The notes under the pieces were generated by a model. That model was not told the origin of the DNA, searched no databases, and worked only from the letters and a program-made list of their open reading frames with translations. DNA of 32,368 nucleotides from Bacteroidales bacterium (GTDB lineage: Bacteria > Bacteroidota > Bacteroidia > Bacteroidales > UBA1402): contig JAAYBL010000093.1 of NCBI GenBank assembly GCA_012718945.1, positions 1 through 32,368 of the forward strand, written 5' to 3'. A program made the translations under genes and the position numbers. Positions 23,451 through 30,277 of this stretch are shown here, one piece after another (position 1 is the stretch's first letter; each line of letters starts with the position of its first letter).

Positions 23451-24304
23451 GGTTTTGTTCCTGTTACTGTGATGCTGAAGATACCATTGTCACCATTTAT
23501 ATAAGCCGCTTTTTCGGCAGATGTTAGATACTTGTCCAACACCGCTTCCGGTATGATGATGGGTTTTTGTTTGTGAATAGTCACCATGGGAAATCCCTGA
23601 AGACGAATAATGTCCAAATAGTCTTCCTGCTGAAGGGCTCCGGCAACGCAGCCCACATATAGTTCCGCCTCACTTCTGAGACCTTCCGGCAGTGTACCAG
23701 CCAGTACCACATCGGATACACAAAAATGGCCACCCGGTTTCAACACCCTCCAGACCTCGGCAAACGCTTTCCGTTTGTCGGGGACCAGGTTGAGGACACA
23801 GTTGGAGATCACTACATCAAAGGCTTCATCGGCCAAAGGCATGTGTTCAATATCTCCGAGGATAAACGTCAGGTTGTTATAGCCCAACTTCTCGGCGTTG
23901 ACCCTGGCTTTGTCCACCATGGCTTCCGTGAAATCCAATCCTGTCACACAACCTTCTGCCCCCACGATGGCGCGGGCCACAAAGCAGTCATTGCCCGCTC
24001 CGCTGCCAAGATCCAGCACATGGTCACCGAGTTTGATGCCAGCATATTGGGTGGGCAAGCCACAGCCTAGCCCCAAATCGGCATCGGGATTATACCCCTC
24101 CACGTGTTGGTACTCATCACCAATCATACTGAATTCCAGGGCGTTGCAGCAGCCTTTTGACCCACAACAGCCTGAAGAAGCTAGTTTGGTCGTTTCTGTA
24201 GCAATGCGTCCGTACTTGTCTTTGACAAGCCCTTTAATATCTTCGGGTTTCATCTGATTTTTGTTTTTTTTATTGGCCATTTTTACGTCACGGGAAACAG
24301 GCAT
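23447..24304 (-). CDS. arsM: Arsenite S-adenosylmethionine methyltransferase
   Basis: A 285-residue class I methyltransferase with the SAM motif VLDLGSGAGNDCFVAR and the ArsM cysteines: ISNCVLNLVPDK and YVGCVAGALQ correspond to the two As-binding Cys of algal ArsM. An extra Cys-rich N-terminal stretch (SSGCCGSKGCC) and GLGCGLP are present. ArsM turns As(III) into methylated and volatile arsenicals in the cytoplasm. The ATG at 24304 overlaps the arsC stop as TGATG, which favours this start; Met codons at residues 9 and 18 are alternatives. It overlaps acr3 by 4 bases. With acr3 and arsC it gives both export and biotransformation of arsenic. Confidence 0.94.
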   Translation of the reverse strand: MPVSRDVKMANKKNKNQMKPEDIKGLVKDKYGRIATETTKLASSGCCGSKGCCNALEFSMIGDEYQHVEGYNPDADLGLGCGLPTQYAGIKLGDHVLDLGSGAGNDCFVARAIVGAEGCVTGLDFTEAMVDKARVNAEKLGYNNLTFILGDIEHMPLADEAFDVVISNCVLNLVPDKRKAFAEVWRVLKPGGHFCVSDVVLAGTLPEGLRSEAELYVGCVAGALQQEDYLDIIRLQGFPMVTIHKQKPIIIPEAVLDKYLTSAEKAAYINGDNGIFSITVTGTKP

Positions 24305-24735
24305 CAAGCCTTCATCGACGTCTTCAGAACATCATCATAAAAACGCCGGAAACCCTCCTTGATTTCGTCCCTTACCCGGATGAATTCGCTCCGGATAAAG
24401 GCATCGCTGCCAACAGCGTGGCTTGGATCGTCAAAACCGATGTGCAAGCGGTGCTTGACCTTGCCCAGAAAAACGGGGCAGTTTTCGTTGGCGCCTCCAC
24501 AAACGGTAATTACATAATCCCAGGGCTGATCAATGTACAATGCCACCGAATCGGAGGTGTGGTGGCTGATGTCAATTCCAGCCTCTTTCATAACTTCGAC
24601 GGCCATGGGATTGAGTTTGCCAGAAGCCTCTGTACCAGCCGAACAGACTGTCAGGCCGGCATCAAACGACTGTAAAAAGCCATGGGCCATTTGACTGCGG
24701 CAACTATTGCCTGTGCAAAGAATTAGTATGTTCAT
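24304..24735 (-). CDS. arsC: Arsenate reductase, thioredoxin-coupled LMW-PTP type
   Basis: A 143-residue protein with a phosphatase-like P-loop, LCTGNSCRS (C-x5-R; nucleophile Cys7, Arg13), and the redox relay pair Cys79/Cys86 in VCGGANENCP, as in staphylococcal ArsC. The DDPSHAVG segment carries the general acid Asp. It reduces arsenate to arsenite; the disulfide made in each cycle is normally reset by thioredoxin. The real start is MNILILC at 24735. The frame runs further upstream to 24924 but only over the 3' end of the permease gene. It begins 13 bases after that gene's stop and overlaps arsM by 1 base. Confidence 0.95.
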   Translation of the reverse strand: MNILILCTGNSCRSQMAHGFLQSFDAGLTVCSAGTEASGKLNPMAVEVMKEAGIDISHHTSDSVALYIDQPWDYVITVCGGANENCPVFLGKVKHRLHIGFDDPSHAVGSDAFIRSEFIRVRDEIKEGFRRFYDDVLKTSMKA

Positions 24736-24748
24736 CGTTTTTATGTGA

Positions 24749-26089
24749 TTACAAGGCTCCATACAATAAACCAGCCAGCGTGGAAAGCACCACGACCAGG
24801 GAAACGTAGACGACTGTTTTCTGGGTACCCATGACATTCCGAATAACGAGCATGTTGGGGAGTGACAAGGAGGGTCCGGCCAGCAACAGGGCCAAAGCAG
24901 GACCTTTACCCATACCAGAGGCAATCAGTCCTTGCAGAATGGGCACCTCGGTGAGGGTGGCGAAATACATGAAGGCGCCCACAACGGAAGCAAAGAAATT
25001 GGAGAAAATCGAGTTCCCTCCTACCAGTGCCGTTATCCATTCATTGGGAATTACCCCGGCTATGGTTTGGCCATCATGTGTAGATCCCAGCAAGAAGCCG
25101 GCGGTGACCACCCCCACTGCCAAAAGGGGCATAATCTGTTTGGCAAAGCCCCAGGCAGACAGGGCCCACTCCTTGTTGTCGGGATCCCGTTTGTCAAACA
25201 AGGTGATGAGACTAAGACCGCTTATGGCCACCAGCATCGGTACTAGTGGGCTTATTTTGGCATTGTCGATGAAGCTCGTCGCCAAAAAAGCTGCAGCTAT
25301 CGTTGCGAGTACAGTAGCCACCACCCACTGCCATTTGATTTTCAAGATGGCGATGAGCGACCAGGCCAGCAACAAGCCCAAAAAACCTGTGATGTACCAT
25401 TTGTAGCTCCAAATCACATACCAGGCACTCGACGTATCACCCCCCGACGGAGCACCCCAGTTGGCAAACACCAAGATCAGCACGAGGGTAAAAAAGTGAA
25501 ACAGGGTTTGCCACATCGGGCGCTTTTCAGGCTCAGGCACAATGGTCAGTTGTTGTTCTTTCTTGACGCGTTCTTCCTTGCGATAAATAAGGGCCATGAT
25601 CAATCCGATGATCACACTGAACGTCACCGCACCGATGGTTCGAGCCAGTCCCATTTCAAAACCTAAAATACGGGCTGTCAAAATGATGGCTAAAATATTG
25701 ATAGCCGGGCCTGAATACAAAAACGCAATGGCCGGGCCCAGACCAGCACCCCGCTTGTGGATGCTGGAAAACAAGGGCAAGATGGTGCAGGAACAGACAG
25801 CCAGGATGGCACCTGATACGGAAGCCACCGTATAGGCCAACCATTTTTTGGCATTGGCACCAAAATACTTAAGCACCGAGCCTTGACTCACAAAAATGGC
25901 AATGACACCGGCAATGAAGAAAGCTGGCAGCAAACACAAGACCACATGCTCTCTGGCATACCATTTCACCAAATCCAAGGAGGCGGCAACAGCCGTATTG
26001 AACCGAGCACTTTCAATGGGTAAGAAGAAGGCCAACGCAAACACGGCCACCATCCAACCCAGTATTTTCACTTCTTTTTTCGTTTCCAC
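24749..26089 (-). CDS. ArsP-like permease (PF03773 type)
   Basis: This 446-residue membrane protein has about ten helices. The helix pair CSCTILPLFSSIHKRGAGLGPAIAFLYSGPAINILA and the repeat-like FASVVGAFMYFATLTEVPILQGLIASGMGKGPALALLLAGPSLSLPNML are characteristic of the ArsP_1/DUF318 permeases. ArsP exports trivalent methyl and aromatic arsenicals; other family members are of unknown substrate. Its position between the ArsG-like gene and arsC supports an arsenical substrate. Translation starts at a GTG (26089); the next Met is residue 13. One of the three predicted ArsR operators lies 20 bases upstream, so the gene may have its own promoter. Confidence 0.85.
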   Translation of the reverse strand: METKKEVKILGWMVAVFALAFFLPIESARFNTAVAASLDLVKWYAREHVVLCLLPAFFIAGVIAIFVSQGSVLKYFGANAKKWLAYTVASVSGAILAVCSCTILPLFSSIHKRGAGLGPAIAFLYSGPAINILAIILTARILGFEMGLARTIGAVTFSVIIGLIMALIYRKEERVKKEQQLTIVPEPEKRPMWQTLFHFFTLVLILVFANWGAPSGGDTSSAWYVIWSYKWYITGFLGLLLAWSLIAILKIKWQWVVATVLATIAAAFLATSFIDNAKISPLVPMLVAISGLSLITLFDKRDPDNKEWALSAWGFAKQIMPLLAVGVVTAGFLLGSTHDGQTIAGVIPNEWITALVGGNSIFSNFFASVVGAFMYFATLTEVPILQGLIASGMGKGPALALLLAGPSLSLPNMLVIRNVMGTQKTVVYVSLVVVLSTLAGLLYGAL

Positions 26090-26108
26090 AGTTACTTATT
26101 TTTGTATC

Positions 26109-26130
26109 TGTTCGTCTTTCAACGAACAAT
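26109..26130. promoter_or_regulatory. Predicted ArsR operator, site 3 (before the ArsP-like gene)
   Basis: TGTTCG (26109-26114) and CGAACA (26123-26128) flank 8 bases. Read on the minus strand it is TTGTTCG-N7-ACGAACA, the same pattern as the sites before arsR and before the thioredoxin-like gene. No clear -7 element follows it. Confidence 0.6.
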
Positions 26131-26143
26131 CAAAGGAAAAAAA

Positions 26144-26845
26144 TCAAAAGACTAACATAATCACGTAATACAACCCGACACCAAGAAACAGGATGGCCAC
26201 AATACGGCGAAACCAGGTTTCAAACACTTTCATCTTGTTGTAAAAACCACCAATGGAGCCGACCGAAAAAGCAATGAGCCAGGCGAACACGATGACCGGT
26301 ATACCCGTGGCCAAGGCAAACACCAAGGGCAGATAGAGGCCGGATGCGCTGCTGATGGTCAATGGGATGAGCATGCCAAAATACAGTACACCGCTGTAGG
26401 GACAAAATGCCAGCGCAAACACCACCCCCAACAACAATACGCCCCAAAAACCTTTGTTGGCCCGGTTTTCCATGGTTGATGTCAGGGAGCCGACACCAGG
26501 CAGGCGGATGAAATTAAACGCACCCAGCATGAACAAGCCTATCAGTATCAACAAGGGGCCCAATATTTTCTCTCCCCATTGTTGCAGGAAGCCGGCAATG
26601 TTGATCTTTCCTGCACCGAAATAGAAAAGCAGCCCAATGACCGTATAGGTGATGGCACGTCCGAGGGTATAAACCAAGCCATTGTAAAATACCTTCTTAC
26701 GGCTGACAATATCCTTGCTGATATAGCCGATGGCCGTGATGTTGGCGGCCAGGGGACAAGGACTGATGGCTGTCATCAGCCCCAGGAGAAATGCCGACAA
26801 GAAGGGAAGCTGGGTCGAATCCAGCCATTGTTGCAATACATCCAT
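26144..26845 (-). CDS. CcdA/DsbD-like permease, ArsG-like
   Basis: This 233-residue protein has about six membrane helices. Two conserved Cys are in equivalent positions at the helix ends, SPCPLAANI near the N-terminus and FCPYSGVLYFG in the middle, which is the DsbD/CcdA core layout. Proteins of this form next to an ArsF-like protein are annotated as ArsG, a permease for aromatic arsenicals. An alternative is a plain thiol-disulfide electron carrier across the membrane for the ArsF-like protein. It begins 12 bases after the ArsF-like gene, so the two are co-transcribed. No single residue proves arsenical transport. Confidence 0.8.
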   Translation of the reverse strand: MDVLQQWLDSTQLPFLSAFLLGLMTAISPCPLAANITAIGYISKDIVSRKKVFYNGLVYTLGRAITYTVIGLLFYFGAGKINIAGFLQQWGEKILGPLLILIGLFMLGAFNFIRLPGVGSLTSTMENRANKGFWGVLLLGVVFALAFCPYSGVLYFGMLIPLTISSASGLYLPLVFALATGIPVIVFAWLIAFSVGSIGGFYNKMKVFETWFRRIVAILFLGVGLYYVIMLVF

Positions 26846-26857
26846 GTGGTCAGTAAA

Positions 26858-27313
26858 TTACAGTGCGTCCACCGCTTTCTTAATCGCTACTTTCAGCTTA
26901 TCCGGATTGGAGCGGGCGTACATAAAACCATCGTTGGTCAGTTCGGTTTTCTTTGCCCCTTTCACCACGATCAAGGTTTGGCCGTTGATCCCCAACTTTT
27001 CGACCAGCGCTTCATGACCTTTTTCATCCAGGTTGATGGATTTCAGCACGATCTTGCCACCGTACAACGTTTTAAGTGCGTCTGCCGTGACGCTTTCCAC
27101 AGCTTGACAGGTGACGCAACGACGTGTGTAGTGGAAATAATACGCTTCAACCTGAGTCGATTGCGTATTCGCTGCCAGTAACTGACCCTCTTCAGCCAAT
27201 GAGGTCTGTTCGTTTTCAACGGAGGGATTTTTGGGGGCGTTGCTGCAGCTTTGGGCGTGAATACCAAAGACAAAAAGAGCAGCACAGAAGCCTAAGACAA
27301 GACGCTTTTTCAT
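26858..27313 (-). CDS. Exported thioredoxin-like protein, ArsF-like
   Basis: This 151-residue protein has a signal peptide (LVLGFCAALFVFGIHA). A Cys follows at once (QSCSN), but the lipobox is poor. The mature part has a low-complexity start, then a thioredoxin-like core with CVTC in YFHYTRRCVTCQAVE and a GQTLIVVKGAKKTEL strand/cis-Pro-like region. This resembles ArsF proteins, annotated as a subunit for reduction of nitro-aromatic arsenicals. It lies between a small CxxC protein and the DsbD-like ArsG-type permease, so a thiol relay of cytoplasm, membrane and periplasm is a reasonable model. Function is inferred from resemblance and position. Confidence 0.75.
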   Translation of the reverse strand: MKKRLVLGFCAALFVFGIHAQSCSNAPKNPSVENEQTSLAEEGQLLAANTQSTQVEAYYFHYTRRCVTCQAVESVTADALKTLYGGKIVLKSINLDEKGHEALVEKLGINGQTLIVVKGAKKTELTNDGFMYARSNPDKLKVAIKKAVDAL

Positions 27314-27350
27314 ACGTGGTTAATGATTGAATGTTTAACTATTATCAGTC

Positions 27351-27584
27351 TCAAGCAGTAATCAGGCGTTTGATTTCCTCCACCGAGGGCACCCTGCCTT
27401 TCACGACTATTTTACCGTCGATGATCAGAGCGGGGGTCATCATGACACCGCTACTCATAATTTCCGTGATATCTTCCACTTTGGTGACAGTAGCGTCCAC
27501 TCCCGTTTCAGCCACTGCTTCCCGAGTTACTTTTTCCAACGTTTTACATTTGGGGCAACCGGTGCCCAGTACTTTGATTTCCAT
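27351..27584 (-). CDS. Small thioredoxin-like redox protein
   Basis: This 77-residue cytoplasmic protein has a CPKC motif in VLGTGCPKCKTLEK and a MMTPALIIDGKIVVKGR segment with the cis-Pro. This is the short redox-active disulfide protein family (thioredoxin_3 type). In ars clusters such proteins precede ArsF/ArsG-like genes; it may correspond to ArsE, though I cannot confirm that name. It could feed electrons to the ArsG-like permease or reset ArsC. A predicted ArsR site lies about 50 bases upstream of its ATG, in the 85-base gap after arsR, so it may start a second transcript. Confidence 0.85.
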   Translation of the reverse strand: MEIKVLGTGCPKCKTLEKVTREAVAETGVDATVTKVEDITEIMSSGVMMTPALIIDGKIVVKGRVPSVEEIKRLITA

Positions 27585-27633
27585 GTTTGATCGTTTAAAA
27601 GGGGTTTTTCAACTTATACACTTATTGGTACTC

Positions 27634-27655
27634 TATTCGTAAAACAACGAACAAT
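27634..27655. promoter_or_regulatory. Predicted ArsR operator, site 2 (between arsR and the thioredoxin-like gene)
   Basis: TTCG (27636-27639) and CGAA (27648-27651) flank 8 bases. On the minus strand it reads TTGTTCG-N7-ACGAATA. It matches sites 1 and 3 in arm sequence and spacing. A loose -7-like sequence lies downstream but not an exact TAnnTTTG. Confidence 0.6.
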
Positions 27656-27669
27656 AGCGGCAAAAAAAA

Positions 27670-28008
27670 TCAACAGTCGCAGGATCGGTTGTTTACCTTC
27701 GTGCCTTGCTTAAGAAAATGATCGAACAGTTGCCTGGCCTCTTCCCAATTGGTTTGGTTCAAGCAGTACTTGACCTTGGGGGCCTCGATCTCTCCTTGAA
27801 TAAGGCCTGCCTCTTTCAACGCCTTCAAGTGCTGTGACAAGGTGGATTTGGCGATGGGCAGTTCCTCGCTCAAATCCCCGCTGTAACAACAGGCTTGCCT
27901 GGAAAGTAATTCCAGGACATACATCCGTACAGGATGGCCCATCGCTTTGGCATAGCGAGCCATGCGCTTGTGCTGCTCTGTAATGGGTATTTGACGCTTG
28001 ACGGCCAT
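27670..28008 (-). CDS. arsR: ArsR/SmtB family metalloregulator
   Basis: This 112-residue winged-helix repressor has the recognition region CYSGDLSEELPIAKSTLSQHLKALKEAGLIQGE, typical of ArsR. Candidate As(III) ligands are Cys40-Cys41 (ACCYSGDL, near the place of the E. coli ELCVCDL motif) and the C-terminal Cys110/Cys112 (SCDC). In the apo form it should repress its own promoter; arsenite binding releases it. The operator dyad at 28012-28033 overlaps its -7 element. It heads the arsenic cluster, and matching dyads before two later genes suggest it controls the whole set. Confidence 0.94.
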   Translation of the reverse strand: MAVKRQIPITEQHKRMARYAKAMGHPVRMYVLELLSRQACCYSGDLSEELPIAKSTLSQHLKALKEAGLIQGEIEAPKVKYCLNQTNWEEARQLFDHFLKQGTKVNNRSCDC

Positions 28009-28011
28009 CTA

Positions 28012-28033
28012 TTGTTCGTATTATTGCGAACAA
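28012..28033. promoter_or_regulatory. Predicted ArsR operator, site 1 (arsR promoter)
   Basis: TTGTTCG (28012-28018) and CGAACAA (28027-28033) form a 7-bp dyad with an 8-bp spacer. It lies 3 bases upstream of the arsR ATG and overlaps the end of the -7 element, so binding would block transcription. Confidence 0.7.
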
Positions 28034-28038
28034 AGATA
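28031..28038 (-). promoter_or_regulatory. -7 element of arsR
   Basis: TATCTTTG on the minus strand, 22 bases before the ATG at 28008, exact match to TAnnTTTG. Its TTTG end is shared with the operator dyad. Confidence 0.65.
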
Positions 28039-28092
28039 ATCACTTTTTCCAAACCTCCTTCTTATAGGAACAAAAAAAGAATGGCTTCCCTT

Positions 28093-28144
28093 TGCTGAAG
28101 TGACCCCCAAAAGTCAAATCCAACTATTGGGGGTCAAATCAGCA
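28093..28144. repeat. 18-bp imperfect inverted repeat between arsR and the repeat protein
   Basis: TGCTGA-AG-TGACCCCCAA (28093-28110) is matched by the reverse complement TGCTGA-TT-TGACCCCCAA (28127-28144), with only the two central bases different. The spacer is 16 bases. Inside, GTCAAATC occurs twice (28113-28120, 28133-28140). It may be a miniature mobile-element remnant or a terminator for the repeat-protein gene. The nearest T run on the minus strand is about 14 bases beyond the stem, which is a weak point for the terminator view. Confidence 0.5.
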
Positions 28145-28168
28145 GGGTTGGCATCCCTTAAAAAAATC

Positions 28169-30088
28169 TTACTTGATAATCTTCACCACCTGCTTTCCCA
28201 CCTGAACCAGGTAAGTGCCAGCCGGTACATTCGCCATATTCACACTGGCTTCCTCTCCATCAACCTTGAGCATTCGCACGATGCGGCCGTTCAAATCAAA
28301 CACCTTGATGAGTTCACCTTGGGTAGCCCCCTTGATTTTCAAACAATCAGCCACCGGATTGGGATATACCTCAAGCTTAACCTCAATAGATTGCACACCC
28401 ACCATTCGTTGAGAATAAAAGTAGGTAGTGCGGTTTCTTTCCACCCAATCGGTTACTTCCCAATCATAAAAGATCGAGTAAGCATAATCACCGGCTTCGT
28501 TGATCGTGTATTCGCGCTTCGAATAGTTGACCCACACCTGGTTGGTTTCATCCCAATCGTACGTGCGCGTTATTGACCTGAGTCCATTTTCGTGGAATTG
28601 GAACGTCCGCTTGAACGTATATTCGTCTATCCATGGTTCCAAGGACGAATAACGATAAAATTGAATAAACCATGCCTGCTCACCACTCAAATAATACTCA
28701 GATTCCCATGAATACGTTATCAGCCACTCGTCATTGGTCAAATTATCATATTCGAGCCACAACTCATAAGTCATAACCCATCCATTATCTGAAGAATACG
28801 AATATCGGTTTAACGACTGCAAATTGCCGTAGTCATACCATGATTTTTCCCAGTAGGTTACCCCCTTCCATATGCTTGCCTCCACATCCCAATCATACCG
28901 TACATATTTGGATGTATCACCCTTTTCACTATCGTATTCAAGGTTTGATTTTGTATCGTTGACCCAGGCTGATTTTGAAGCATTCCATTGCTGTTCGATG
29001 GTTAATTCATCAAACCACTGATCGCCTTGTTTATCATAGACGTAACGAATGTCCGGACTCCAGGTTTGCGTCGATACGGCGTATTCGAAGTAGGCTTTCG
29101 ATTCAAGGCTACCACCAGGCAAGTATGTTTCATCGGTACGTTGGCTCCATACTCTCAATGAATCACTCCAATAATACTGACTGTACAGTGTTTCTTCACC
29201 CGTCACCTCGTCGCTAACATACCCGTATTTTTCTTTTCCTATCCATATTTTGAGGCTATCATCCCAATCATAATACTCATATTGATAGGAATAGCCATTC
29301 ACATTTCTGTATTGCAGATCTTTACGATAAGCCATCCACTCCCCAACGGTGGAATCATAGCTATAATCAGTCCATTCCTTGTAGAATTCACGCTGAGGCC
29401 CATCAAAAACGATCTCTCCTCTGTAATTACAGACCCACTTGGAACTGTCCTTGTCCCAATAATAATCAACCTGGTGTTCCAACAGGTTGTTTTCACCGTC
29501 ATACTCAAAAACAGAGGTTTCTTTTTCATCCGGCAGCAGTTGTTGCTTCGACTCGTCCCATTCGTAATAGATCCACAACAATAGGTGACCAGCATCATCA
29601 TAAAGTCTCGTCTCTAATTCAGTGGTATCCCAGATAGCCGTGTTTTCATTGAATGACATATAGGCCTCTAGAATTCTGCGACCATAGGCATCGTAATCGT
29701 ACACCGTTTTAGAGGTTGAAAGACCTTCTTTAGATACCACAACGCTATCCAGAAAAGTCTTCGTAGACTGTAAGCCTGCCTTCCTGACTGGACTTTTCCT
29801 CCTGCCTGAGTCCAAAGCACGCGCCTTGTCAACGATGGGCGTACGCATAAGCGATCTCTCTTTGACCGTTTGATTGGATTCATCCTCATTCATACTTCTC
29901 AGTAACGGACTGATAGGCTTCTTGATTTTTTGTGCCGCTACAGACTTTGAAGCCAAGCGTTGATTTGATGCCACCACTTTCTGAGAAATGGGCCCTTTAC
30001 CGCCGGTTGCCAACAAGGGCAACGATACCATGGCCACTCCTACCAAGGTAAGGAAGGTCAAACAATGTCTCAAACTCATTTTTTTCAT
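28169..30088 (-). CDS. Secreted Tyr/Trp-rich repeat protein with T9SS type A sorting domain
   Basis: From ATG 30088 it has 639 residues; ATGs at 30097 and 30079 are alternatives. A signal peptide (CLTFLTLVGVAMVSLPLLA) and a basic, Ser/Lys-rich region lead to about 12 degenerate repeats of 30-33 residues, from roughly residue 130 to 560. Each has a Y-D/E-W-D-x(5)-W core, as in YYWDKDSSKWVCNYR, YDWDDSLKIWIGKE, YDWDETNQVWVNYS. The C-terminus (LEVYPNPVADCLKIKGATQG .. VPAGTYLVQV) is a T9SS type A sorting signal, so it is exported to the surface or medium. The repeats look like antiparallel beta hairpins, similar in style to YD-repeat or DUF3836-like proteins, but I recognise no function. It has its own promoter. 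Confidence 0.85.
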   Translation of the reverse strand: MKKMSLRHCLTFLTLVGVAMVSLPLLATGGKGPISQKVVASNQRLASKSVAAQKIKKPISPLLRSMNEDESNQTVKERSLMRTPIVDKARALDSGRRKSPVRKAGLQSTKTFLDSVVVSKEGLSTSKTVYDYDAYGRRILEAYMSFNENTAIWDTTELETRLYDDAGHLLLWIYYEWDESKQQLLPDEKETSVFEYDGENNLLEHQVDYYWDKDSSKWVCNYRGEIVFDGPQREFYKEWTDYSYDSTVGEWMAYRKDLQYRNVNGYSYQYEYYDWDDSLKIWIGKEKYGYVSDEVTGEETLYSQYYWSDSLRVWSQRTDETYLPGGSLESKAYFEYAVSTQTWSPDIRYVYDKQGDQWFDELTIEQQWNASKSAWVNDTKSNLEYDSEKGDTSKYVRYDWDVEASIWKGVTYWEKSWYDYGNLQSLNRYSYSSDNGWVMTYELWLEYDNLTNDEWLITYSWESEYYLSGEQAWFIQFYRYSSLEPWIDEYTFKRTFQFHENGLRSITRTYDWDETNQVWVNYSKREYTINEAGDYAYSIFYDWEVTDWVERNRTTYFYSQRMVGVQSIEVKLEVYPNPVADCLKIKGATQGELIKVFDLNGRIVRMLKVDGEEASVNMANVPAGTYLVQVGKQVVKIIK

Positions 30089-30168
30089 GATGTTCATTGA
30101 TTAAAAGAGAGTTGTTAGTTCAAGTGAACGGAAGATATGGAGACGAAGATTGTTTTTCGGTATAAACG

Positions 30169-30176
30169 CAAAGATA
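30169..30176 (-). promoter_or_regulatory. -7 element of the repeat-protein gene
   Basis: TATCTTTG on the minus strand, about 80 bases before the ATG at 30088, giving a leader of roughly 70-75 bases. It is an exact match to the -7 consensus; no clear -33 box. Confidence 0.5.
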
Positions 30177-30218
30177 GTAAACCATTGTAATTGATTCACC
30201 AACACGTTAGTAAATGAG

Positions 30219-30248
30219 AAAAAAAAAATGACACCTGCCGGGTGTCAT
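30219..30248 (-). terminator. Rho-independent terminator of the GH2 gene
   Basis: An 8-bp stem, ATGACACC/GGTGTCAT (30228-30235, 30241-30248), with a 5-base loop is followed on the minus strand by a run of ten T (30219-30228). It lies about 30 bases beyond the GH2 stop codon. A T run on the plus strand side would also let it work in reverse. Confidence 0.85.
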
Positions 30249-30277
30249 CCTTTTTTTGAGTCACTAAATCCTTAGGA

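Noticed and set aside
24736-24924. 63-residue N-terminal extension of ArsC
   Set aside because: It only covers the 3' end of the ArsP-like gene in another frame; ArsC proteins begin directly at the MNILILC segment.
27331-27642. Plus-strand 103-residue frame over the small thioredoxin-like gene
   Set aside because: It is antisense to a gene with a clear CPKC redox motif and has no own features.
22389-28008. Arsenic cluster as a recent mobile island
   Set aside because: No transposase, integrase, tRNA junction or obvious base-composition break is visible at its ends; only the 28093-28144 repeat hints at it.
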